In this document: positions 48,401 to 55,373 of the stretch, piece by piece
How the letters are laid out: each line of letters opens with the position of its first letter
How positions within the stretch are numbered: the stretch's first letter is position 1
From: Kutzneria viridogrisea
GTDB taxonomy: Bacteria; Actinomycetota; Actinomycetes; Mycobacteriales; Pseudonocardiaceae
NCBI GenBank assembly: GCA_014138725.1
Contig: JACJID010000010.1
Coordinates: 186,001-250,000 of the forward strand
Length of the DNA stretch: 64,000 nt
Reading direction: 5' to 3'
Notes under the pieces: generated by a model
Database searches by the model: none
What the model was told of the DNA's origin: nothing
The model's input: the letters and a program-made list of their open reading frames with translations, nothing else
Program-made: the position numbers and the translations under genes

Positions 48401-48715
48401 CTTCAACTCGCACTCACCCCAACCCGGTTGCCTAGGTCGAACAGGCGATGAAGCCGCACCAGAAAGGGGTGGCCGCACGCGAATCCGCGCATCAGAGAAA
48501 TGGCGATACAGGGCACCAATCGGTTTGACTCGTCATCTTCTACTGACTTTCCGATTTACACCGTCACGTCCCGGACCGCCACCGGCGAACCCATCGCCGG
48601 TAATGTTCTAGGTTACGCCCGGAAAACACGCGACAACCAGGAGGCCAACTGCCTGGCTGCAATGCGTGCGGGGCGCCGGAACAGCCCGGCGCCCCGCCTC
48701 ACTGCCCGGTGGAAC
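48401..48715. promoter_or_regulatory. Intergenic region carrying the operon promoter and an upstream terminator
   Basis: These 315 bases separate the ATP-grasp operon from the phosphatase/phytase unit. The half nearer the operon is relatively AT-rich (around 48495-48560) and must hold its promoter; the other half holds the hairpin at 48668-48697. No gene is supported. Confidence 0.55.
48668..48697 (-). terminator. Terminator of the phytase/phosphatase unit
   Basis: Perfect 12-bp stem GCGGGGCGCCGG / CCGGCGCCCCGC with a 6-base loop, 19 bases after the histidine phosphatase stop. It shows that phytase and phosphatase form a transcription unit separate from the ATP-grasp operon. Confidence 0.85.
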
Positions 48716-49339
48716 TCACGTCCTGGGCAGGTCCCCGTCCAGCAGCGCCTGCACCCGCTGGGTGAAGCCCCAGCCGGTCCCGGTGCGGGTGAACAGCCAG
48801 ACCTGGTCGAACCGGTCGCCCGACCACCTCGTCGGCGGGGCGGGTGACACCGGTCCCAGCAGCTGGCCGATGAGCGGGATCTCCCCGTGCTCCCAGCAGA
48901 TCAGTGTCGTGCCGGTCAGCCTGGCCACCTCGGCGACCAGTTCCGCCTCCTCCCCCTTGGTGTAAGTGGTGTTGACCCGGAGGCCGAGCCGGGCCGCCAG
49001 CGGGGACACCGTCTGCGCCATGCGGTGGCGCTTGCCGTCCGCGGTCGGGGCGGCCGCGTAGATCGCCGTCGGGGCGCGCAACCCGGCCCCCACACCGGTG
49101 AACAGGCCGACCAGTGCGCCCGCCCTGGACCACCCACGCGGGTTCAACGAGGAGCCGTCCTGCCTGCCGTCCGCGGTGACGCCGAAGGGCGGCCCGCTGT
49201 GCGCGGCTTTCTCACCGTGCCTGATCACCATGACGAGGTCCGCCTGGGCAGCGGCTTCGGCCGTGGCGGCGACAGGGAGAGCTGTAGCCAGGCCACCGGC
49301 CGCCAGCATCCGCATCGCGGCACGACGCGAGGCCCTCAT
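48716..49339 (-). CDS. Exported histidine-phosphatase-family protein
   Basis: This 207-residue protein has an N-terminal twin-Arg-containing signal (MRASRRAAMRMLAAGGLATA ... AEAAAQA), suggesting Tat or Sec export. The catalytic RHG motif is in LVMVIRHGEKAAHSG and the second His in ICWEHGEIPLIGQLL, the two key residues of the phosphoglycerate-mutase/phytase superfamily. The fold is the short 'SixA-like' version rather than full-length acid phytase. It overlaps the phytase gene stop by ATGA, so both are made together; a role in finishing phosphate-ester hydrolysis is plausible. Confidence 0.85.
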   Translation of the reverse strand: MRASRRAAMRMLAAGGLATALPVAATAEAAAQADLVMVIRHGEKAAHSGPPFGVTADGRQDGSSLNPRGWSRAGALVGLFTGVGAGLRAPTAIYAAAPTADGKRHRMAQTVSPLAARLGLRVNTTYTKGEEAELVAEVARLTGTTLICWEHGEIPLIGQLLGPVSPAPPTRWSGDRFDQVWLFTRTGTGWGFTQRVQALLDGDLPRT

Positions 49340-50661
49340 CGGCCCGCGGTGGTGTCGACGAGCAGCGGTGACGGGAACGATTCGGCCACGTGCTCCCAGC
49401 CGACGAACTTGAAGTCCGTGTTGTTCCGTTTCCCGCCATTGGGTGCGGCGACCTCTGGCGTGTTGTCGCCGTCGTGCACGACGAGCAATCCCTTGGGGTA
49501 TTTGTCACCGAGTGGCACACCGACGACCGCGGCACCATCGGAGTGCTCGGCCCCGTCGACGGTTTTTCCCGCGGCGACCCGGAACGAGCCAACGTAGGCA
49601 TTTCCGGGCTCACGTCGGTAGACCGCGAACGTGCTGTCCCCCTGACTGGAACAGATCAGGTAGCCGGAACCGTCCCGCCCGTAGTACAGGGTGAGGCCTT
49701 CCACGTCAGCGGAGACGTGACGGCCACCGAAACCGGGATCGCGCGGATTGACGCACTTCCCGCTCTCCGGGTCGTAGGTCTGCGAGACCCCGAATTCCCG
49801 GACCTTGTCGACCAGGACCGGCGTGTCGTCCAGCCGGGCGGACATGCGCCAGATGCCCACGTCCTCCTGCCCGGCGTAGAGCACCCCAGTCTGCGCGTCC
49901 ACGACCATGCCCTCGGCCTGGGGCCCCTCGTCCGGATCGGCGCAGGGCTGCCAGGTGGTGCCGTCGGGCAGCGTGAACCGCGCGGGCAGGTCCAGGGTGC
50001 GCACCACCTGGTAGCCGATCTTGTCCTGCTCGGCGACCAGTCGCAGCAGTGCGAGCCTGGTGCTGTGCCGCTGGGTCACCAGCACGTAGGCCGCGCCCTG
50101 CGCCCGGTCGTACCAGGCGGCCAGGCCGTAGGCGGTGTGCTGCCGGTCGACCTGGCCCTGATCAGCGGAGAAGACCAGCGGCACGTCCGGCGCGGTGAGG
50201 TCGGTCAGCGGCTTGCCGTCCTCGGACTTCCCGGCGATCCGGTAGATCCGGACCTGGTCCAGGCCCCGGTCGGAGACGATGGCGAGGTCCTGCTCCCCGG
50301 CACCGAGGGCGACTCCCTGGAGCACGTCGACGTTGTTGAACCGGCTCGGCTTGCGCGCCGAGGCGGGCGCGGCCGGGGTGGGGATGTGCTGCACGAGCTC
50401 GCCGGACAGCCGGTAGGCGTACAGGCCGCCCTGTTTCGCGGTACCGATCACGAGGCTGCGTTCGCCACGGTCCCGGTCCACCCAGATCCCGATGTCGTCC
50501 GCATCGGCGTACCCGCCCCTACGGTCGTTGAACAGGGCGGGGGTCTCGGCCTCGGCCGAAATGGAAGGAATCGCGGTCGGGTTGTCGTTCGGAGCGGCGA
50601 TCGGGGGTGTCCCGATGCCCAGTAATGCCACGGTGAGCCAAGCGAGGGGTGTGTTTCGCAT
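49336..50661 (-). CDS. Secreted beta-propeller phytase
   Basis: This 441-residue extracellular enzyme hydrolyses inositol hexakisphosphate and lower phosphates, using calcium. A Sec signal peptide (MRNTPLAWLTVALLGIGTPP) follows an AGGAGG site. Beta-propeller-phytase motifs are clear: DADDIGIWVDRDRGERSLVI, GTAKQGGLYAYRLSGELVQH, FNNVDVLQGVALG, DLAIVSDRGLDQVRIYRI, DEGPQAEGMVVDAQTGVLYA, DVEGLTLYYGRDGSGYLICS and SSQGDSTFAVYRREP. It is co-translated with the histidine phosphatase. Beta-propeller phytases usually scavenge phosphate; here the neighbouring inositol-phosphate synthase and ITPK-like genes raise a pathway-specific role. Confidence 0.95.
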   Translation of the reverse strand: MRNTPLAWLTVALLGIGTPPIAAPNDNPTAIPSISAEAETPALFNDRRGGYADADDIGIWVDRDRGERSLVIGTAKQGGLYAYRLSGELVQHIPTPAAPASARKPSRFNNVDVLQGVALGAGEQDLAIVSDRGLDQVRIYRIAGKSEDGKPLTDLTAPDVPLVFSADQGQVDRQHTAYGLAAWYDRAQGAAYVLVTQRHSTRLALLRLVAEQDKIGYQVVRTLDLPARFTLPDGTTWQPCADPDEGPQAEGMVVDAQTGVLYAGQEDVGIWRMSARLDDTPVLVDKVREFGVSQTYDPESGKCVNPRDPGFGGRHVSADVEGLTLYYGRDGSGYLICSSQGDSTFAVYRREPGNAYVGSFRVAAGKTVDGAEHSDGAAVVGVPLGDKYPKGLLVVHDGDNTPEVAAPNGGKRNNTDFKFVGWEHVAESFPSPLLVDTTAGR

Positions 50662-50917
50662 TGGTCCTCCTGTCGCAGTGCACCGCACTGGTGGCGCGGA
50701 GTTCGCACAGAGTGGAGGAGGTGGGCGAACACCGAGTGGTACCCAACCGAACGAGAAGCGACAAACAGAAAGCGCGCGAGCCTCACACACCCGTTGACAG
50801 TTCACACAACATTTCGCGCGAGTTCCAGCCCTCGGACGTTCCCACAGAATTAATCCACAGACAGTGGCGCACGACAGCGAATGCCGCTGCTCGAATCAGC
50901 ACCCCACAGGAAGAAAC

Positions 50918-51544
50918 CTATGTCCAATTCCGGCCGGTGTCCACACCCTGCCAGCCGGTGCACTCCCCCGGCGCCGGAACGAGGACCTCCGCCAGTCGGC
51001 GCTCCACTCGCTCGGCGATCTCGAGCAGATAGGGTCCGCGCACGGCGTGCACCCGGGCGTGCGGGGAATCCGGGCCGTGCCGCCGCAGCACCTCGGCCAG
51101 CCGCTCGCGGATCGCCAGGCGTTCCCCTTGGTGCCCAACGGTCTGGTCGGCACAGGTGAGCGCGTCGGCCACCGCGGAGGACTCCTGCGGGTAGGCGTTG
51201 AGCAGCTCCGACACGCCGAGTTCCCGTGCGATCAACCGGGCGCCCGAGTGGTGGGCGACCAGGGCGCTGATCCGCGGCGGCCAGCCTTGGCGATCGAGGT
51301 AGCGCGCCCCGTCCAGTGGGTGGAACCCGGTGAGCACCAACGGTTCGGCGTATCCGATGTCGTGCAGCCAGGCCGCGGCGACCAGGACGGCGCGCTCGGC
51401 GATCGGGACGGTGAGGGCGAGTTCCTCGGCGCGACCGGCCACGCCCGCGGTGTGCCGCCAGCGGCTGTCCATGCGCGCGAGCAGTCGGTGCGCGAGCTCA
51501 CGGGCACGGTCGACGCCGTAGGGGAAGCTCGCTCCCGTGACCAC
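50918..51544 (-). CDS. HD-domain phosphohydrolase
   Basis: This 208-residue protein has an HD domain: RWRHTAGVAGRAEELAL (first His), LVAAAWLHDIGYAE (HD pair), ISALVAHHSGARLIA and ALTCADQTVG (distal Asp). These metal residues are those of HD hydrolases acting on nucleotides or phosphate esters. It starts at GTG 51544; no regulatory or GGDEF domain is attached. It is a stand-alone gene, and the substrate cannot be inferred. Confidence 0.85.
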   Translation of the reverse strand: MVTGASFPYGVDRARELAHRLLARMDSRWRHTAGVAGRAEELALTVPIAERAVLVAAAWLHDIGYAEPLVLTGFHPLDGARYLDRQGWPPRISALVAHHSGARLIARELGVSELLNAYPQESSAVADALTCADQTVGHQGERLAIRERLAEVLRRHGPDSPHARVHAVRGPYLLEIAERVERRLAEVLVPAPGECTGWQGVDTGRNWT

Positions 51545-51698
51545 CCGGCCAGGCTAACCTCGTGTGTCGTTGCGACACAGAGAACACCGTGGCAACAATC
51601 CGCCAACTTCCACAGCGTCGTGCGCGCTGACGCCATCTGGCGCGCTGTGGCCAGGTCGGAACGATGACCGGCCGGGAGGACCCGGCTAGCCTCGCCCG

Positions 51699-52388
51699 GT
51701 GATCAGATTCCCCGTCCTGGCATTGAAAATCGACGACACCACGGCCGTGTGGATCGCGGTGGGCACCTGGTTCGGGGTGCTGACCCTCGCCGCCGCGGCG
51801 GTCACCGGCTTCTGGTTCGTCCGCAGGCACGCGGCGCGCGCGGACGCGGACCGCAAGCAGGTCTCCGTGCTCCAGGGCCAGCTCGCGACCCAGCAGCAGA
51901 CGTGCGAGCACCAGCTCAGGATGGTGCGGGAACAGTTGGCGGACCGCAAGAAGGCCACCGAAGGGGTGCTGGAGGTGTTGGTGGCTCACCGCGAGGAGCT
52001 GCGCGGGGCCGCCACCGAACGCAGGCGGCACGCCGCTGAGCAGCGCGTGGCGCAGGCGCGGCGGGTGTTCCTGTTCTGCGAGCGCCCATCCTCCGGGGCG
52101 AAGTCGGGTGTGGTCACCGTGTCGGTCTACAACGACAGCCAGGAACCGATCCGCGAGGTCCGGCTCCGCTGGCACAGCGGCACCGGGCCGTGGCTGGTCA
52201 GGGGCACCGACATCGACGAGGTCCGGCTGCTGTCGGCCGACGAGTCGTTCGAGCGCGCCCGCGCGTGGCCGGGCGGCGGCGAGGTGGCCGAGGCCGGGGC
52301 GGTGCTGGAGTTCACCGACGTGGCCGGGGTGCGCTGGCAGCGCCGCGAGCACGGTGCGCCGATCGAGGTCGCCGAGCGCGATGCGTGA
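51699..52388 (+). CDS. Membrane-anchored coiled-coil protein of unknown function
   Basis: This 229-residue protein has one N-terminal membrane helix (AVWIAVGTWFGVLTLAAAAV, about residues 16-40), a cytoplasmic coiled coil (about 45-115, rich in Q/E/R) and a C-terminal beta-rich domain (RVFLFCERP, VVTVSVYNDSQEPIREVRLR, EFTDVAGVRWQRREHG). The latter resembles the domain of small actinobacterial proteins with an Ig-like strand pattern around a conserved Trp-Arg (VRWQR). It starts with GTG. I do not recognise a named family; neighbours give no functional link. Confidence 0.65.
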   Translation: MIRFPVLALKIDDTTAVWIAVGTWFGVLTLAAAAVTGFWFVRRHAARADADRKQVSVLQGQLATQQQTCEHQLRMVREQLADRKKATEGVLEVLVAHREELRGAATERRRHAAEQRVAQARRVFLFCERPSSGAKSGVVTVSVYNDSQEPIREVRLRWHSGTGPWLVRGTDIDEVRLLSADESFERARAWPGGGEVAEAGAVLEFTDVAGVRWQRREHGAPIEVAERDA

Positions 52389-52468
52389 TCGGGCGTTCAG
52401 GTGTCGAGTTCCCGGCGGGTCAGGACGAAGTCGTTGCGCGCCAAGGTGTTCGAGAGATCAACCCCACC

Positions 52469-53110
52469 TCACCGACGGGTGCTGAGCACGTAGCGGACCG
52501 CGTCGGCGCGGGAGTGGAACCCGCCCTTCGCGAACAGGTTGTTGATGTGGGTCTTCACCGTCGCCTCGCTGATGACCAGTCGCGCGGCGATCTCCGGGTT
52601 GCGCAGCCCCTCGCCGATGAGGCCGAGGACCTCCTGCTCGCGCGCGGTCAGGCCGAACTGCTGCTCCTGCCCCGCCGCCGGTGCCGGCCGACGCGTGGCC
52701 AGGTGCAGCAGCCTGCGCTGCACCTGGGGGTCCAGCACCGCCTGCCCGTGGCTGGCGCTGCGCACCGCCTGGAGGATCGTCGCCCGGTCGGCCTCCTTGG
52801 TCAGGTACCCGCTCGCACCGGCCTGCAGGGCCGCGAGGATGGACTCGTCGTCCTCGAAGGTCGTCAGCACCAGGACCTGCACCCGCGGTGCGATGCCCCG
52901 GATGCGCTCGGTCGCCTCGACCCCGGTCAGCACCGGCATGTGCAGGTCCATCAGCACCACGTCGGGCCCGTGCTCGGCGACCGCGGCGACGGCCTGCTCA
53001 CCGTTGGTCGCCGTGGCGACCACCTCGATGTCCTCGGCCAGCCCGAGCATCACCGCGAGCGCCTCGCGGACCGATGCCTGATCGTCGACGACAACCAGCT
53101 TGACACTCAC
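52469..53110 (-). CDS. NarL/FixJ-type response regulator (DevR/DosR-like)
   Basis: This 213-residue regulator has a receiver domain (acidic VDD near residue 8, phospho-Asp in VVLMDLHMPVLTGVEATE, Thr in VLVLTTFEDD, Lys in SGYLTKEADRATI) and a LuxR helix-turn-helix (LTAREQEVLGLIGEGLRNPE, SEATVKTHINNLFAKGGFHS). The GTG at 53110 gives the normal start MSVKLVVVDDQ. No histidine kinase is adjacent; the closest candidate is the DevS-like kinase at the window's right edge. The stress genes around it look like a DosR-type regulon. Confidence 0.9.
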   Translation of the reverse strand: MSVKLVVVDDQASVREALAVMLGLAEDIEVVATATNGEQAVAAVAEHGPDVVLMDLHMPVLTGVEATERIRGIAPRVQVLVLTTFEDDESILAALQAGASGYLTKEADRATILQAVRSASHGQAVLDPQVQRRLLHLATRRPAPAAGQEQQFGLTAREQEVLGLIGEGLRNPEIAARLVISEATVKTHINNLFAKGGFHSRADAVRYVLSTRR

Positions 53111-53194
53111 GGGGTGGACCTCCAACTCGACATGCGGGACCACCGACAAGGCTATGGGTGGGGACGGGCGGCTGTCCTGGGGCCCACGCCGTAT

Positions 53195-53225
53195 CCTCCG
53201 GGTGGAGACGGACTCCACCCGGAGG
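53195..53225. promoter_or_regulatory. 13-bp inverted repeat between response regulator and ldh
   Basis: CCTCCGGGTGGAG and CTCCACCCGGAGG flank a 5-base loop ACGGA in the 176-base divergent region, 61 bases before the ldh start. It could be an operator or a leader hairpin of ldh; a terminator is unlikely because genes diverge here. Confidence 0.6.
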
Positions 53226-53286
53226 GTGCCGGGCAGAGGAATCCGGCCCTGTCCGGAGCACGCCCCGGGCGTGGACCCTTCGCCGT

Positions 53287-54243
53287 GTGTCCCAGTTGAC
53301 GGCAACGCGCAAGGTCGCCATCGTCGGCGCGGGCGCGGTGGGCTCGACCATCGCCTACGCCTGCCAGATCCACGCCGTGGCGAGCACGATCGCGCTCTAC
53401 GACATCGACTTCGCCAAGGTCAACGCCCAGGTGCTCGACCTGCGGCACGGCAGCATGTTCGCGCCGCCGGTGACGATCGTCGGCAGTGACCGGGTCGCGG
53501 TCTGCGCGGACGCGGACGTCGTGGTGATCACCGCGGGCGCCCGGCAGCGGCCGGGGCAGAGCCGCATGGCGCTGGCGGGCCGGAACGTGGCGCTGTGCCA
53601 CGAGCTGGTGCCGCGCCTGCTGGAGGTGGCGCCGGAGGCGATCCTGCTGCCGGTCACCAACCCGGTGGACGTGATCACCACAGCGGTGCTCGAGGCCAGC
53701 GGGCTGCCCGCGCACCGGGTGATCGGCTCGGGCACCGTGCTGGACTCCTCGCGGCTGCGCGCACTGATCTCCGAGCGGGCCGGGGTCGGTGTGCCCAGCG
53801 TGCGCGCGTACATCGCCGGGGAGCACGGCGACAGCGCGGTGCCGCTGTGGTCGGGGGCGTACATCGGCTCGGTGCCGGTGTCGGACTGGGTGGCCGGGGG
53901 CGTGCGGGTCTTCACGGACCAGGTGCGCGGGGACATCGCGCGGGCGGTCACCGCCGCGGCGTACGAGGTGATCGCGGGCAAGGGCGCCACCAACTACGCC
54001 ATCGGGCTGGCGATGGCGCACCTGCTGGAGGTCATCCTGCGCGACCAGCGCCTGATCCTGCCGGTGAGCAGCCTGGTCGAGGACTTCCACGGCATCACCG
54101 GGACCTGCATGTCGCTGCCCCGGCTGGTCGGCCGTGCCGGTGCGGGCGCGGTGGAACCGGTCGTGCCCGCACCGGAGGAGATCGAGCAGTTGCGCTGCTC
54201 GGCGGCGCAGATCACCAAGGCGTGCCGGGATCTGCGGCTGTGA
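53287..54243 (+). CDS. ldh: L-lactate dehydrogenase
   Basis: This 318-residue NAD-dependent enzyme interconverts pyruvate and lactate. NAD motif VAIVGAGAVGSTIAYA, ITAGARQRPGQSRMAL with the substrate Gln/Arg loop, LPVTNPVDVITTAVLE, GSGTVLDSSRLRALI and the active-site His in YIAGEHGDSAVPLWS are all present. The Gln in the specificity loop favours lactate over malate. Starting at GTG 53287, it is divergent from the response regulator and would regenerate NAD+ during oxygen limitation. Confidence 0.95.
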   Translation: MSQLTATRKVAIVGAGAVGSTIAYACQIHAVASTIALYDIDFAKVNAQVLDLRHGSMFAPPVTIVGSDRVAVCADADVVVITAGARQRPGQSRMALAGRNVALCHELVPRLLEVAPEAILLPVTNPVDVITTAVLEASGLPAHRVIGSGTVLDSSRLRALISERAGVGVPSVRAYIAGEHGDSAVPLWSGAYIGSVPVSDWVAGGVRVFTDQVRGDIARAVTAAAYEVIAGKGATNYAIGLAMAHLLEVILRDQRLILPVSSLVEDFHGITGTCMSLPRLVGRAGAGAVEPVVPAPEEIEQLRCSAAQITKACRDLRL

Positions 54244-54264
54244 GTCGGGGGCGGCACGGCACCC

Positions 54265-54278
54265 GGGCCGTTGGTCCC
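54265..54278 (-). promoter_or_regulatory. Candidate DosR-like box upstream of hsp20
   Basis: On the minus strand this reads GGGACCAACGGCCC, 11 of 14 matches to the DosR core GGGACTWWAGTCCC. A site with the same deviations (GGGACCTTCGCCCC) lies at 59993-60006. It is about 130 bases before the hsp20 start. Confidence 0.4.
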
Positions 54279-54409
54279 TGCGGGACAGGGAAGGGTGACC
54301 CTCGCGCCCCTGGTGCGCGAGGAGTGTCCTGAGCGTGGGGGCGCCGCGACCGGCACCCCGAGGATTCCGAGCCATCATCACGAATTCGAGACGTCAGGAG
54401 ATCAGCGCA

Positions 54410-54868
54410 ATGGCACAGCACCTCGTCCGGCCACACAGTCCCTTCGGCAGCTGGGATCCCCTCCACGAGTTGGAGGACCTCTACGGCCAACTGGGCCGGT
54501 GGATGGACTCCTTCACGGACCGGGGCGAGGACATCTCGCAGACCGCGTGGTCACCGCTGGCCGACGTGACCGAGACCGCCGAGGACTACCTGATCGAGAT
54601 CGACCTGCCCGGGGTGCGGCGTGAGGACGTCACCATCGACCTGGCAGGCAGCGAACTGACCGTCAGCGGGATGCTCGAGCAGGCCGAGCGGCGCGGGGCA
54701 CACCGGCGCCGGGCACGCCGCACCGGGCGGTTCCTCTACCGCGTGAGCCTGCCGCAGGACCTGGCCGCGGACAAGATCGACGCCAAGCTGCGGGACGGGG
54801 TGCTCACCATCCGGGTGCCCAAGAGCGAGGTCGCCAAGCCGCACCGCATCGCCATTTCCGCGAAGTGA
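54410..54868 (+). CDS. Small heat-shock protein (Hsp20/alpha-crystallin)
   Basis: This 152-residue holdase chaperone has the alpha-crystallin domain at about residues 45-150: SPLADVTETAEDYLIEIDLP, GVRREDVTIDLAGSELTVSG, RRTGRFLYRVSLPQDL and IDAKLRDGVLTIRVPK with the closing VPKSEVAKPHRI. The ATG after CAGGAG gives the usual length. Mycobacterial HspX, a DosR target, is the analogue; the DosR-like site upstream and the response regulator nearby support hypoxia or stress control. Confidence 0.95.
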   Translation: MAQHLVRPHSPFGSWDPLHELEDLYGQLGRWMDSFTDRGEDISQTAWSPLADVTETAEDYLIEIDLPGVRREDVTIDLAGSELTVSGMLEQAERRGAHRRRARRTGRFLYRVSLPQDLAADKIDAKLRDGVLTIRVPKSEVAKPHRIAISAK

Positions 54869-54902
54869 CCGCTGGGTCAGCCGAGCACTGGTGGAGGACG
54901 TT

Positions 54903-55373
54903 GTGGTGTCGTACCTGGTGCAGCTCAAGGAACTCCCGCCGAGTGTCGTGCTGCGCGTGCGCAGCAGCGTGCCCGCGGAACAGATCGGTGAGGCGGTCCG
55001 GACCGCGTTCGCCCAACTCACCTCCGCCGCCGTGCAGGCCGGGCTCGATCCGGTCGGTCCGACCGAGGTGACCTACCTGAGGCAGTTCCGCCCCGGTGAG
55101 GTGGCGGAGATCGAGGCGGACCTGCCGGTGAGCGCGGACCCCGTGCGCGCCGGGGTCGGTGGACTCGTGCGGCGGCCGGGACGCATCGTCGCGCACGTCT
55201 TCCACAAGGGGCCCTACGAGGACATCACGGGCGCCTACCAGGCCCTCATCGACTGGATACAGCGCACCGGGCACCGAACGGTGGGGCATCCCACCGAGGT
55301 CTACCTGGTGGGGCCGAACGAGGACCCGCTGCCGGAGAACTACCTCACCGAGGTGGTCATCCCCGTCGAGTGA
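54903..55373 (+). CDS. GyrI-like effector-binding-domain protein
   Basis: This 156-residue stand-alone domain is of the AraC effector-binding/GyrI-like type: YLVQLKELPPSVVLRVRSSV, GPTEVTYLRQFRPGEVAEIE, PGRIVAHVFHKGPYEDITGA, HPTEVYLVGPNEDPLPENYL and the terminal TEVVIPVE. Such domains bind small hydrophobic cations or act as antitoxin-like partners. The start is one of two GTGs (54903 or 54906) placed five to eight bases after GGAGG. Its stop overlaps the next gene's GTG (GTGA). Confidence 0.85.
   Translation: MVSYLVQLKELPPSVVLRVRSSVPAEQIGEAVRTAFAQLTSAAVQAGLDPVGPTEVTYLRQFRPGEVAEIEADLPVSADPVRAGVGGLVRRPGRIVAHVFHKGPYEDITGAYQALIDWIQRTGHRTVGHPTEVYLVGPNEDPLPENYLTEVVIPVE

Noticed and set aside
48600-48625. 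Iron-box (DmdR/IdeR-like) half-site TAGGTTACGCC upstream of the ATP-grasp operon
   Set aside because: Only a half-match with no palindromic partner; not enough to claim iron control.
50760-50815. PHO-box-like GTTGACAGTTCACAC upstream of phytase
   Set aside because: GTTCA-type words are 7, not 11, bases apart and on the wrong relative strand; phosphate control remains plausible but is not shown.
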